Source of the DNA: Anaerococcus urinomassiliensis
Lineage (GTDB): Bacteria > Bacillota > Clostridia > Tissierellales > Peptoniphilaceae
Assembly (NCBI RefSeq): GCF_900128425.1
Contig: NZ_LT635782.1
Span: 437,484-501,483, forward strand
Reading direction: 5' to 3'
DNA: 64,000 nucleotides
Shown: positions 35,619-44,836 of the stretch, in pieces
Layout: each line of letters begins with the position of its first letter
How positions within the stretch are numbered: position 1 is the first letter of the stretch
Made by a program: the position numbers and the translations under genes
Notes under the pieces: model-generated
Seen by the model: the letters and a program-made list of their open reading frames with translations, nothing else
Told to the model about the DNA's origin: nothing
The model's database searches: none

Positions 35619-37465
35619 CAAACAAACAAGTTAAGGACAAGTTAAAAGAACTTCCAGACCTACCTGGCGTCTATATAATGAGGGATAAGGATGATGAAAT
35701 CATCTATGTCGGTAAAGCCATATCGCTTAAAAAAAGAGTTCGCCAATACTTTGATAATAATAAAAACAAGGGGGCCAAGGTCCTTGCCATGGTCTCCCAT
35801 ATTGACCATTTTGAATATATCATAGTAGAAAATGAAGTGGAGGCTCTGGTTTTAGAGTCAAACTTAATAAAGAAAAATAGGCCAAAATATAACATTGTCC
35901 TTAGGGATGATAAGCAATATCCATATATCAAAATTACCAATGAGAAATTTCCGAGGATACAAAAGGTAAGGCAGATATACAATGACAAGGCCCTATACTT
36001 TGGCCCATATCCAGACGCCTATGCAGTAAATGATGCCATAGACTTATTCTATTTGTATTACCCCTTTAGGACATGTAATCTAGACTTTGATAAGGGTCAG
36101 ACCTTGCCAAGACCATGCTTAAATTACTTTATCAAAAAGTGTAATGCCCCTTGTATCAAAAATGAAGATGAAACTAGATACATGGATGCAATTACAGATG
36201 TTAGATTGTTTTTGGAAAATAAATCATCTAAGATTGCTGACTGGGTTTTAGCTAGGATGAATGAAGAAAGTTCTAAGCTAAATTTTGAAATGGCAAGTAT
36301 GTACAGGGACTATTACAGGGCCTTATCTGTAATATCTGAAAGGCAAAATGTAACGGACCAGTCAGCTGAAGATATGGATATTATTGCCATGAGCAAGGGT
36401 TCTGCTGCCATAGTAATGCAGGTGTTCTTGATGAGAAATGGAAAAATTGTCGATAGGCAACACTTTATAATCAAAAATGATTACAAGGAAAATGATGATG
36501 AAATTTATTCATCATTTTTGAAACAGTTTTACCTTGATATAATGTATGTACCAAAAGAAATCTTGATAGAAGTAGAACCAAATGATTTGCCAACTATCAA
36601 TGAGTTTTTGAACCAAAAAAAGGGAAGAAAAGTATATATACACAAGCCAAAACTTGGTAAGAAAAAAGATTTGCTAAATATGGCTATGAACAATGCCAAT
36701 GATATGCGCATCAAATATGAAAAGCGCATAGAAAAAAAAGAAAGAAAGAAGTCTGCAGGTTTAAGTCAGCTTAAAGAAATCCTTGCTATAGATGATATCT
36801 ATAGGATAGAAGCTTATGATATATCAAATACTTCTGGTGTCCAATCTGTAGGATCTATGGTTGTTTTTGAAGATGGCCTTGCCAATCCGAAAGAATACAG
36901 GAAGTTTAAGATAAAAACTATAGAAGGTCCAGATGACTATGGTTCACTAAAGGAAGTTATAGATAGACGCCTCAAAAACGGCCTAAAAGAAATTGAAAAT
37001 GACAACACTAAAACAGGTTTTGGAAAGATGCCAGATCTGATTTTGATGGATGGGGGCAAGGGTCAAGTTTCTGCTGCAAAGGAAATATTAAAAAAGTATG
37101 GACTTAATATTAACATTGCAGGTCTTGTCAAAGACGACAAGCATACAACTCGTGCTATAATCTATGAGGGTAAGGAGATTTATATAAATAGGCGTGATCC
37201 TGTTTATAAGTTGATTTATGAAATCCAAGAAGAAGCTCACCGTTTTGCTATAAACTACCATAGGAAACTTATGCAAAACACCATGAAAAAAAGTGAGCTT
37301 GATAATATAAAAGGCGTTGGTGAGAAGACTCGTGCTAATTTATATAAGCACTTCAAATCCATATCCAATATCAAAAAAGCTAGTGTAGAAGAACTTATGG
37401 AAGTTCCCTTAGTTGGCAGAACTCAAGCCTTGGAAATATACAAGTATTTTAGGCTAAAAGGTTAG
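35603..37465 (+). CDS. uvrC: Excinuclease ABC subunit C
   Basis: A 620-residue nucleotide-excision-repair endonuclease that incises both sides of a lesion with UvrB. The GIY-YIG domain is at ~15-95 (LPGVYIMRDKDDEIIYVGKA), with a UVR/UvrB-interaction region mid-protein, the RNase H-like UvrC domain (IEAYDISNTSGVQSVGSMVVF, LILMDGGKGQ) and tandem HhH at the end (LDNIKGVGEKTRANL, LMEVPLVGRTQAL). No ATG is available near the start. TTG 35603 is used here, but TTG 35615, overlapping the upstream TGA stop codon, gives a more typical N terminus and is equally possible. Confidence 0.93.
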   Translation: MQRNLTNKQVKDKLKELPDLPGVYIMRDKDDEIIYVGKAISLKKRVRQYFDNNKNKGAKVLAMVSHIDHFEYIIVENEVEALVLESNLIKKNRPKYNIVLRDDKQYPYIKITNEKFPRIQKVRQIYNDKALYFGPYPDAYAVNDAIDLFYLYYPFRTCNLDFDKGQTLPRPCLNYFIKKCNAPCIKNEDETRYMDAITDVRLFLENKSSKIADWVLARMNEESSKLNFEMASMYRDYYRALSVISERQNVTDQSAEDMDIIAMSKGSAAIVMQVFLMRNGKIVDRQHFIIKNDYKENDDEIYSSFLKQFYLDIMYVPKEILIEVEPNDLPTINEFLNQKKGRKVYIHKPKLGKKKDLLNMAMNNANDMRIKYEKRIEKKERKKSAGLSQLKEILAIDDIYRIEAYDISNTSGVQSVGSMVVFEDGLANPKEYRKFKIKTIEGPDDYGSLKEVIDRRLKNGLKEIENDNTKTGFGKMPDLILMDGGKGQVSAAKEILKKYGLNINIAGLVKDDKHTTRAIIYEGKEIYINRRDPVYKLIYEIQEEAHRFAINYHRKLMQNTMKKSELDNIKGVGEKTRANLYKHFKSISNIKKASVEELMEVPLVGRTQALEIYKYFRLKG

Positions 37466-37479
37466 TAATAGGAGATGTT

Positions 37480-38526
37480 TTGACAGAAAATAATATAAAT
37501 GAATATACCAACAGTAGTTTTGATAAAGTAGCTGAAGAGGTCGATGAGAGCAAAGTCATAGTCAAAGAACTTATAAATGCCAACGAAGAGCGAAGTGTCA
37601 AACTTCACAGCATTGTAGAAAGCTTAGGTCTTGAGATTGTACACCAGTCTTCTGATTACTATGATATATCCCTATCAAGTGCTGATGTAAATAGACCTGG
37701 TCTGCAATTAACAGGATATCTTGTAGAGTTTCCATATAAGAGGCTTCAAATAATTGGTTCTGTAGAATACACCTACCTTACCAGTCTTGATAGCAAGCTC
37801 CAGTATGAGAGATTTAGGGGCATATTATCTTATAAAATACCAGCTTGCATATTCTCATATGATGCTGATATAAATCAAGATATCCTGGATTTGGCTGATT
37901 ATTATGATAAGACAGTCCTAAGATCTCCTGCTAAAACTACAAAATTGATTTCTGATTTGTCAGATGAGCTAGAATACCAATTATCTCCAAGAAGCAATGT
38001 CCATGGAGAGCTTCTTGAAGTATTTGGTATTGGCGTACTTATAATGGGTAAATCCTCAGTGGGTAAGTCAGAAACTGCCCTTGATTTGATAAATAGAGGC
38101 CACAGGCTGGTTGCTGATGATATGGTAGATATAGTTGCAACTGATAATAAACTTATGGGCTCAGCACCTGATAATATTCGACATTACATGGAGATTCGTG
38201 GACTTGGAATTGTAAATGTTAGACGATTGTATGGTACAGGCTCTGTTAAAAAAGTTACTCAAATTGAACTAGTCATCGAACTAGAACAATGGAAAGAAGA
38301 CTATGAGTACGATAGGTTGGGCCTTGACGAAAATTATATAAAAATGTTGGATGTCAAAATTCCACACTTAGTTGTGCCTGTTAGGGCAGGTAGGAACCTT
38401 GCTATGATAGTAGAGGTTGCTTGTATGAACCAAAGAGAGAAAAATTTTGGCTACAATGCAGCAAGGGCTATGACAAACAATATATTTCACAAAGAATTAG
38501 TAGATGAAAGCGACGATTTGGTTTAA
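37480..38526 (+). CDS. hprK: HPr kinase/phosphorylase
   Basis: A 348-residue bifunctional enzyme that phosphorylates and dephosphorylates HPr at serine, central to Firmicute carbon catabolite control. The Walker A is MGKSSVGKS (190-197 core), followed by GHRLVADD, a conserved VHGELLEVFG (H175) and the HprK signature EIRGLGIVNVRRLYG. The first ~35 residues are an extra acidic extension. The start is TTG 37480 after AGGAGATG. It follows uvrC by 14 bases. Confidence 0.93.
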   Translation: MTENNINEYTNSSFDKVAEEVDESKVIVKELINANEERSVKLHSIVESLGLEIVHQSSDYYDISLSSADVNRPGLQLTGYLVEFPYKRLQIIGSVEYTYLTSLDSKLQYERFRGILSYKIPACIFSYDADINQDILDLADYYDKTVLRSPAKTTKLISDLSDELEYQLSPRSNVHGELLEVFGIGVLIMGKSSVGKSETALDLINRGHRLVADDMVDIVATDNKLMGSAPDNIRHYMEIRGLGIVNVRRLYGTGSVKKVTQIELVIELEQWKEDYEYDRLGLDENYIKMLDVKIPHLVVPVRAGRNLAMIVEVACMNQREKNFGYNAARAMTNNIFHKELVDESDDLV

Positions 38527-38540
38527 ATTGTCGCTTTTTT
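38507..38540 (+). terminator. Intrinsic terminator of hprK
   Basis: AAAGCGACGATTT pairs with AAATTGTCGCTTT (13 bp, one G-T). The left arm lies within the last hprK codons; a T run follows. Confidence 0.85.
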
Positions 38541-38584
38541 GGAGATTATTTAAAAAAATATAAAACCTTGTTTTTGATAAACTG

Positions 38585-38613
38585 TTGACATTTGATATAA
38601 ATATCATTATACT
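38585..38613 (+). promoter_or_regulatory. Strong sigma-A promoter of nifJ
   Basis: A consensus TTGACA (38585-38590), exactly 17 bases of spacer and TATACT (38608-38613). This is the best match to the housekeeping consensus in the window, 49 bases upstream of the nifJ ATG. Confidence 0.85.
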
Positions 38614-38661
38614 TAAAGTAGTGTTAACGATAATAGCTTATATTATTTTTAGGAGGTCTTA

Positions 38662-41600
38662 ATGACAATTAATAGAGCGATGAAGACTATGGATGGTAAC
38701 ACCGCTGCAGCTCACGTATCATATGCATTTACTGATGTTGCAACAATTTACCCAATCACTCCATCTTCACCAATGCCAGAAGCAGTAGACGTATGGTCTG
38801 CTAATGGACGTAAGAATGTTTTCGATAGAGAAGTAATGGTAAAAGAGATGCAATCTGAAGCAGGCGCTGCTGCAGCAGTTCACGGTTCACTTGCAGCTGG
38901 AGCACTAACTACTACATATACAGCCAGCCAAGGATTATTACTAATGATCCCAAATATGTACAAAATAGCTGGAGAAAGATTACCAGGTGTATTCCACGTT
39001 GCAGCTAGAACTGTAGCAACACAAGCTCTTTCTATATATGGCGACCATTCTGACGTTATGGCAGCTAGACAAACAGGTTGTGCAATGCTTTGCTCAAACT
39101 CTGTACAAGAAGTTATGGACTTATCTCCAGTAGCTCACGCCGCTGCTATCAAAGGTAGATTACCATTTGTTAACTTCTTCGATGGATTTAGAACAAGCCA
39201 CGAAGTATCAAAAATTGAAGTTTGGGACTACGATACATTAAAAGAATTTGTAGACTTTGATGCTGTTGATGCATTCAAAAATAATTCACTTAACCCAGAA
39301 AGACCAAAACACATGGGTACAGCAGAAAAGAACACATTCTTCCAAAGAACAGTTGCTTCAAACCACGCATATGAAGAAATTATTGGCATTGTAGAAGGTT
39401 ACATGAATCAAGTAAACGACTTACTTGGAACAAACTATGGACTATTTAACTACTATGGTGCTGATGATGCTGAAGAAGTTATCATTGCAATGGGTTCAAT
39501 CAACCAAGCAGCTAGAGAAACAATCGATGTATTACTAGAAGACGGATATAAAGTAGGTTTAGTAGAAGTTCACCTATACAGACCATTCTCTAAAGAACAT
39601 TTACTAAAAGCTATTCCAAATACAGTTAAAAAAATCGCTGTTCTTGACAGAACAAAAGAAAAAGGCGCTGAAGGCCAACCACTATACCTAGACGTTAAAT
39701 CAGTATTCTACGGTATAGAAGATGCTCCAGAAATTTATGGTGGAGTTTATGGTCTTGCTGGTAAAGATACAATTCCTGCTGATATTAAAGCAGTATTTGA
39801 TAACCTAAGAAGTGAAAATACAAAAGATCAATTCACAATGGCTATCACAGATGATGTTACAAACACATCTCTAGAAAGAGATGATTTCAAAGTACGTCAA
39901 GAAGGAACAACAAGATGTAAATTCTGGGGATTCGGTTCAGACGGTACTGTTGGTGCTAACAAACAAGCTATCAAAATCATCGGTGATAACACATCTATGT
40001 ATGCACAAGGATACTTTGACTACGACTCTAAAAAATCAGGTGGTCTAACAGTATCTCACTTAAGATTTGGTAAAGATCCAATCAGATCAACATACTTACT
40101 TGATGAAGCAGACTTCATTTCTTGTTCAAAACAAGCATATGTTCACCAATATGATCTTTTAGCAGGACTTAAAGATGGTGGTACATTCCTACTTAACTGC
40201 GTATGGAGCGAAGAGGAACTTGACCAACACTTGCCAGCATCAATCAAAAGATATATAGTAGAACACAACATTGATTTCTACATCATTGACGCAAGCCACA
40301 TTGCTCAGGAAATTGGACTTGGTTCAAGAACAAACATGATTATGCAATCAGCATTCTTCAACCTATCAAAAGTACTTCCAATTGAAGAAGCAGTTGGATA
40401 CTTAAAAGACTCTATAGTTAAATCTTATGGTCATAAGGGTGATGACATAGTTAACATGAACTATGCAGCAGTTGATGCAGGACTAGAAGCAGCTCACAAA
40501 GTAGAAGTTCCAGAAATCTGGGCAAATGCAGAAGATCCTGAAAAAGAAGAAGTAGAAATGTCTGAATTTGTTAAAAACATCTTAAGACCAATGATCGAAC
40601 AAAAAGAAGATCAAATACCAGTTTCTGCATTTACAAACTTAGACCTTGAAAATGGTGAATTCCCATCAGGTACAACAGCATACGAAAAACGTGGTATAGC
40701 TCTAAACGTACCAGAATGGCAAATAGACAATTGTATCCAATGTAACCAATGTTCATTTGTTTGTCCACACGCTGTAATCAGACCATTCTTAGTAACAGCT
40801 GACGAAAAAGCAAATGCACCAGAAGGCTTTGAAACAAAGAAAGCTATTGGTAAGGGTATGGATGAATATGAATTTAGAATTCAAGTATCTCCACTAGATT
40901 GTACAGGTTGTGGTAACTGTGCTGATATCTGTCCAGCTCCACAAAAAGCTCTTCTAATGAAACCATTCGAAGAACAAGTAGAAAACCAAAAAGACAACTG
41001 GACATACGCTCACGAAGAAGTTGGATATAAAGAAGATGTAATGGATGATATGACACTTAAAGGTAGTCAATTCAAACAACCATTACTACAATTCTCTGGC
41101 GCTTGTGCAGGTTGTGGTGAAACACCATATGCTAAACTAGTTACTCAACTATTTGGTGACAGAATGTACATTGCAAATGCTACAGGATGTTCATCAATCT
41201 GGGGAGCAAGTGCACCAGCTATGTCTTACACCAAAAACCTTGAAACAGGTAAGGGTCCAGCTTGGGGTAACTCACTATTTGAAGATGCAGCTGAATACGG
41301 TTATGGTATGAAATTAGCAGCAGAATCAAATGCTCACCTACTAGAAAGCTACATGAACAAATTCCTAGACCTAGGTATTGAATCTCCATTTAACGAAGCA
41401 TTCAAAATGTGGGTTGAAGGAAAAGATGATGTTGCAAAATCTAAAGAAGCAACAGCTAAAATATTAACACTTCAAGATGAAAAAGTTGAAGGTGAAGAAG
41501 CATCTGACCTAGTTAAGAAAATTCTAAACCTAAAAGACTACATGATCAAAAAATCTATGTGGATCTTTGGTGGTGACGGATGGAGCTACGACATCGGATT

Positions 41601-42198
41601 TGGTGGAGTAGACCACGTATTAGCAAGTGGTGAAAACATCAATATCCTAGTATTTGATACAGAAGTATACTCAAATACAGGTGGACAATCATCTAAAGCA
41701 ACACCACTATCAGCAGTAGCACAATTTGCCGCTTCTGGTAAGAAAGTACGTAAAAAAGACCTTGGTCTAATGATGACAACTTATGGTTATATCTATGTAG
41801 CTCAAGTTGCTATGGGTGCTAACCAAAACCAAACAATCAAAGCTATCAAAGAAGCTGAAAGCTATGATGGACCATCTCTAATCATTTGCTATGCTCCATG
41901 TATCAACCACGGTATCAGAATGGGTATGGGCAAATCACAATACAGAGAAAAACAAGCTGTTGAAGCTGGTTACTGGCACTTATGGAGATTTGACCCACGT
42001 CTAGCTGACGAAGGAAAGAATCCATTCCAACTAGATTCTAGAGAACCATCTGAGTCCTTCCAAGAATTTATCCAAGGTGAAGTAAGATACTCATCACTTA
42101 AGAGATCATTCCCAGAAAGTGCTGATGAATTGTATGCTGAAGCAGAAAAAGCTGCTAAAGAAAGATACGAGACATACAAAAGACTTGCTGGAAAATAA
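38662..42198 (+). CDS. nifJ: Pyruvate:ferredoxin (flavodoxin) oxidoreductase
   Basis: A 1178-residue single-chain enzyme: pyruvate + CoA + oxidised ferredoxin to acetyl-CoA + CO2 + reduced ferredoxin, the key catabolic step of anaerobes. Domains in order: pyrimidine-binding I (YPITPSSPMPE), domain II, a 2[4Fe-4S] ferredoxin insert (CIQCNQCSFVCPHAV and CTGCGNCADICP, ~680-760), and the TPP domain (GACAGCGETPY, GGDGWSYDIGFGG, DTEVYSNTGGQ). Codon choice is clearly different from neighbours, with a more uniform use of favoured codons, as expected for a very highly expressed gene. ATG 38662 follows AGGAGG. Confidence 0.97.
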   Translation: MTINRAMKTMDGNTAAAHVSYAFTDVATIYPITPSSPMPEAVDVWSANGRKNVFDREVMVKEMQSEAGAAAAVHGSLAAGALTTTYTASQGLLLMIPNMYKIAGERLPGVFHVAARTVATQALSIYGDHSDVMAARQTGCAMLCSNSVQEVMDLSPVAHAAAIKGRLPFVNFFDGFRTSHEVSKIEVWDYDTLKEFVDFDAVDAFKNNSLNPERPKHMGTAEKNTFFQRTVASNHAYEEIIGIVEGYMNQVNDLLGTNYGLFNYYGADDAEEVIIAMGSINQAARETIDVLLEDGYKVGLVEVHLYRPFSKEHLLKAIPNTVKKIAVLDRTKEKGAEGQPLYLDVKSVFYGIEDAPEIYGGVYGLAGKDTIPADIKAVFDNLRSENTKDQFTMAITDDVTNTSLERDDFKVRQEGTTRCKFWGFGSDGTVGANKQAIKIIGDNTSMYAQGYFDYDSKKSGGLTVSHLRFGKDPIRSTYLLDEADFISCSKQAYVHQYDLLAGLKDGGTFLLNCVWSEEELDQHLPASIKRYIVEHNIDFYIIDASHIAQEIGLGSRTNMIMQSAFFNLSKVLPIEEAVGYLKDSIVKSYGHKGDDIVNMNYAAVDAGLEAAHKVEVPEIWANAEDPEKEEVEMSEFVKNILRPMIEQKEDQIPVSAFTNLDLENGEFPSGTTAYEKRGIALNVPEWQIDNCIQCNQCSFVCPHAVIRPFLVTADEKANAPEGFETKKAIGKGMDEYEFRIQVSPLDCTGCGNCADICPAPQKALLMKPFEEQVENQKDNWTYAHEEVGYKEDVMDDMTLKGSQFKQPLLQFSGACAGCGETPYAKLVTQLFGDRMYIANATGCSSIWGASAPAMSYTKNLETGKGPAWGNSLFEDAAEYGYGMKLAAESNAHLLESYMNKFLDLGIESPFNEAFKMWVEGKDDVAKSKEATAKILTLQDEKVEGEEASDLVKKILNLKDYMIKKSMWIFGGDGWSYDIGFGGVDHVLASGENINILVFDTEVYSNTGGQSSKATPLSAVAQFAASGKKVRKKDLGLMMTTYGYIYVAQVAMGANQNQTIKAIKEAESYDGPSLIICYAPCINHGIRMGMGKSQYREKQAVEAGYWHLWRFDPRLADEGKNPFQLDSREPSESFQEFIQGEVRYSSLKRSFPESADELYAEAEKAAKERYETYKRLAGK

Positions 42199-42218
42199 GA
42201 ATAAATATTAAGAAAAAG

Positions 42219-42244
42219 TCGCCATTCATTTGGCGATTTTTTTT
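42219..42244 (+). terminator. Intrinsic terminator of nifJ
   Basis: TCGCCA - TTCATT - TGGCGA followed by eight T. The group II intron-like sequence starts immediately after the T run. Confidence 0.85.
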
Positions 42245-42245
42245 G

Positions 42246-42821
42246 GTATGACGGGCATGTTCTAATGCTGAGGTGAAAATCCCTACAGAGCGTAGTTACC
42301 GACGAATCTAATAGCGACTTGCAAGTTTTAGGTGGTGACATCTAGGAGAGAGGAAGCAATAGCGAAATCGTGGCTTGACGAACAGGAACAGAATACAAGG
42401 CGTAACAGGTGGGCAAGCTAGCCAAAGATAGCGAAGACCCAAAAGGTAACCGTAAACCCAAAGCGTAAATTCTGCAAGTAAACGATGAAAGTATTAGGAC
42501 TTATCCCGTGAGATCTCATAGACGACACAGTAGTAACAACGAACTATGAGAAGTTAGCAGAATCCATAGTAGCGAAGAAGTTTCTGTAATGGAAATGGAG
42601 CGAAGGGAGGAACAATATTTATTGTAATATTTGAAAAGGATGAACTATGACTTGATGGAACACAAGAAATGACGTATTCATTTCTCAAGGTTTGGATAGA
42701 AAAAGAATAAAGTTAAATAGTTGCATCAGAAATAAATAATATAATACAAGAAAATATTGAACCGCCGTATGCCGAACGGCACGTACGGGTGGTGTGAAAG
42801 GGGCTAGATCTTAGCCCCTAT
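42246..42821 (+). mobile_element. Group II intron, ORF-less (probable)
   Basis: About 576 bases of structured sequence without an ORF. Domain V is recognisable at 42761-42793: ACCGCCGTA - TGCC-GAAC-GGCA - CG - TACGGGTGGT, with the tetraloop and the two-base CG bulge of group II introns. A domain VI-like hairpin, GGGGCTA/TAGCCCC, follows (42800-42818) and then TATTCG. Upstream segments (AGGTGAAAATCCC, GACTTGCAAGTTTTAGG, GGAAATGGAGCGAAGGG) look like domains I-III of Firmicute introns. Where domain IV should carry the maturase/reverse transcriptase there are only ~160 AT-rich bases, with at most a ten-codon start. Its position right after a terminator hairpin is typical of group IIC introns, though the exact class is not settled. 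Both ends are approximate. Confidence 0.75.
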
Positions 42822-42861
42822 TCGATTTCATATTAGCTTTAAAATTTATAAATAAAATTAT

Positions 42862-42869
42862 GGTATAAT
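42862..42869 (+). promoter_or_regulatory. Extended -10 of the yloU operon
   Basis: GG-TATAAT within ATGGTATAATA, 37 bases before the yloU ATG; no good -35. The same ATGGTATAATA string precedes the surface protein and efp genes. Confidence 0.5.
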
Positions 42870-42905
42870 ATTAAATAAATGTATAAGTTCAAATAAGGAG
42901 GTAGC

Positions 42906-43259
42906 ATGGCTATCAAATATGTCAATAATTATGGTAAGGTTACAATAGATGATTCTGTGCTTGCAAATATTGTTGCAGCAACAGTTATGGAATCTTATGG
43001 AGTAGTTGGCCTTGCACGCCGTTCAGCTAAAGATGATATCTATGAACTTTTGAGATTAGATAATATGAGCAAGGGTGTTCAAATACAAAAAAATGATGAT
43101 GGAACTATAAATATTTATGTATCCATATTTATCTTATATGGAGTAAGAATAGCAGTAGTTAGCCAAAACATAATTGACAATGTAAAATACAAGGTAGAAA
43201 AATCACTTAATGTTAGAGTTAAGGAAGTGAATATATTAGTTCAAGGAATTGGTGAGTAG
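42906..43259 (+). CDS. Asp23/Gls24 family protein (YloU-like)
   Basis: A 117-residue cytoplasmic protein of the Asp23 family (GKVTIDDSVLANIVAATVMESYGVVGL start, then a VSIFILYGVRI strand and VKEVNILVQGI end). Members are linked to cell-envelope homeostasis. In Firmicutes yloU precedes the DAK2/FakA-like gene yloV exactly as here, five bases apart. ATG 42906 follows AAGGAGGT. It is the first gene of the recG-coaD operon. Confidence 0.88.
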   Translation: MAIKYVNNYGKVTIDDSVLANIVAATVMESYGVVGLARRSAKDDIYELLRLDNMSKGVQIQKNDDGTINIYVSIFILYGVRIAVVSQNIIDNVKYKVEKSLNVRVKEVNILVQGIGE

Positions 43260-43264
43260 TAAAT

Positions 43265-44836
43265 ATGAGAGAAATTGATGCAAGTAAACTCCAACAGATG
43301 ATAATTGGAGCTTATGAACTGTTAGATGAGAATAAACAATTAGTAAATGAACTGAATGTATTCCCAGTGCCAGATGGGGATACAGGAACAAATATGACTA
43401 TGACGATGAGATCTGGTGTTGATAGGGTAAACGGCCTATCAAATGCAAGTGTAGGAGATATTACAAAGGCTCTATCTCAAGGAACTCTTATGGGAGCTCG
43501 TGGTAACTCAGGAGTTATTTTATCCCAATTAGTTCGTGGTCTTTCAAAGGCATGTAAGGGTAAGGATAAAATTTCCACAGCAGATATCAAGGAAATTTTT
43601 GATACCGCTAACCAAACTGCATACAAGGCAGTAATGAAGCCTACTGAAGGTACTATATTGACAGTTAGCCAAAAAATGACAGATAAGGCAGCTGAAATTT
43701 ATAGCGATGATATAACCTTTGACCAATACCTATATGAGATTATAGCAGAAGGTCAAAAGGCCCTTGATAATACACCAAATCAACTACCAGTACTAAAAGA
43801 AGCTGGAGTAGTGGACTCTGGTGGTCAAGGTCTTATAATACTACTTAAAGGTGCTTTTTCTGCCTTAAATAGTGATATTGATATTAATGATATTAAGGAT
43901 AAAGAAGCTAGCAAAGAAGATTTACAATACCAATTAAATATAGAAGTAGCAATAGACGAAGATTCTTATAAACATGCCATGGAATCTGTAGAATCTTTGG
44001 CAAATGTTAGTGATTCTTCTTATGAAGATGATATATTAAAAATAAATCTTACAACTGATAATTTTTTTGGCTTACTTCAAATGCTTACCGTTGATGGTGT
44101 AGTGATAAAAGCAGAGCTTTATAACCTTAAAGCTGACCAAGAAAGAAAAGAAAAATTAAAATCAGCTCCTCAAAAGAAATATGGTTTCATAGCAGTAAGC
44201 CGTGGTGAGGGATACGATGCTATTTTAGAGAGTATGGGCGTAGATGAAATCATTTCTGGTGGTCAAACTATGAACCCTTCTACAGAGGATATATATAATT
44301 CTTTGGATAGGATTAATGCTGAAAATATTATTATATTTCCAAATAACAAGAACATAATCATGAGCGCTAAGCAAGCTTGCGACATCACAGATAAAAACGC
44401 AAGAGTTATAGAAACTAGATCAATACCTGAGACTTTTACTGCTATGCTTGAATTTGACGAAGGTAGTAGCATAGAAGAAAATGCTCTAAGTATGCAAGAA
44501 GCTATTGAAGATGTTCATGTTGCAGAATTTTCTATATCAATTAGAGACACTTCTGTTTCAGGAGTTGAGATCAAAAAGGATGACTATCTAGGGATATTAG
44601 ATGGCAAAATTTTGGTAAGTGAAAAAGATTTGGAAAAATCAGTAGAAAATACCCTAAAGATAGCCTTAGAAGATTATCAAGACTCATCACTTGTAACAAT
44701 ATATTATGGTGAAGAAATAGAAAAAAGAAAAGCAAAAGATTTGTGCAAGAAACTAGGCAAAAAGTTTAAAGATATAGATATAGAATTAGTTTACGGTGGA
44801 CAACCAGTTTATTATTACACAATTACTATTGAATAA
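43265..44836 (+). CDS. DAK2-domain fatty-acid-kinase-like protein (YloV/FakA family)
   Basis: A 523-residue protein. The N-terminal DhaL/DAK2 ATP-binding domain (1-~200) has PVPDGDTGTNMTMTM and GARGNSGVILSQ. The middle and C-terminal domains are of the FakA type (VSRGEGYDAILESMGVDEIISGGQTMNPSTEDI). In other Firmicutes FakA phosphorylates FakB-bound fatty acids for phospholipid synthesis. It lies between yloU and recG, the standard context; recG starts at its last base. Confidence 0.9.
   Translation: MREIDASKLQQMIIGAYELLDENKQLVNELNVFPVPDGDTGTNMTMTMRSGVDRVNGLSNASVGDITKALSQGTLMGARGNSGVILSQLVRGLSKACKGKDKISTADIKEIFDTANQTAYKAVMKPTEGTILTVSQKMTDKAAEIYSDDITFDQYLYEIIAEGQKALDNTPNQLPVLKEAGVVDSGGQGLIILLKGAFSALNSDIDINDIKDKEASKEDLQYQLNIEVAIDEDSYKHAMESVESLANVSDSSYEDDILKINLTTDNFFGLLQMLTVDGVVIKAELYNLKADQERKEKLKSAPQKKYGFIAVSRGEGYDAILESMGVDEIISGGQTMNPSTEDIYNSLDRINAENIIIFPNNKNIIMSAKQACDITDKNARVIETRSIPETFTAMLEFDEGSSIEENALSMQEAIEDVHVAEFSISIRDTSVSGVEIKKDDYLGILDGKILVSEKDLEKSVENTLKIALEDYQDSSLVTIYYGEEIEKRKAKDLCKKLGKKFKDIDIELVYGGQPVYYYTITIE

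Noticed and set aside
42246..42905. Riboswitch or T-box upstream of yloU
   Set aside because: The structured sequence is better explained by a group II intron with domain V, and the stretch between its end and yloU is too short and unstructured.
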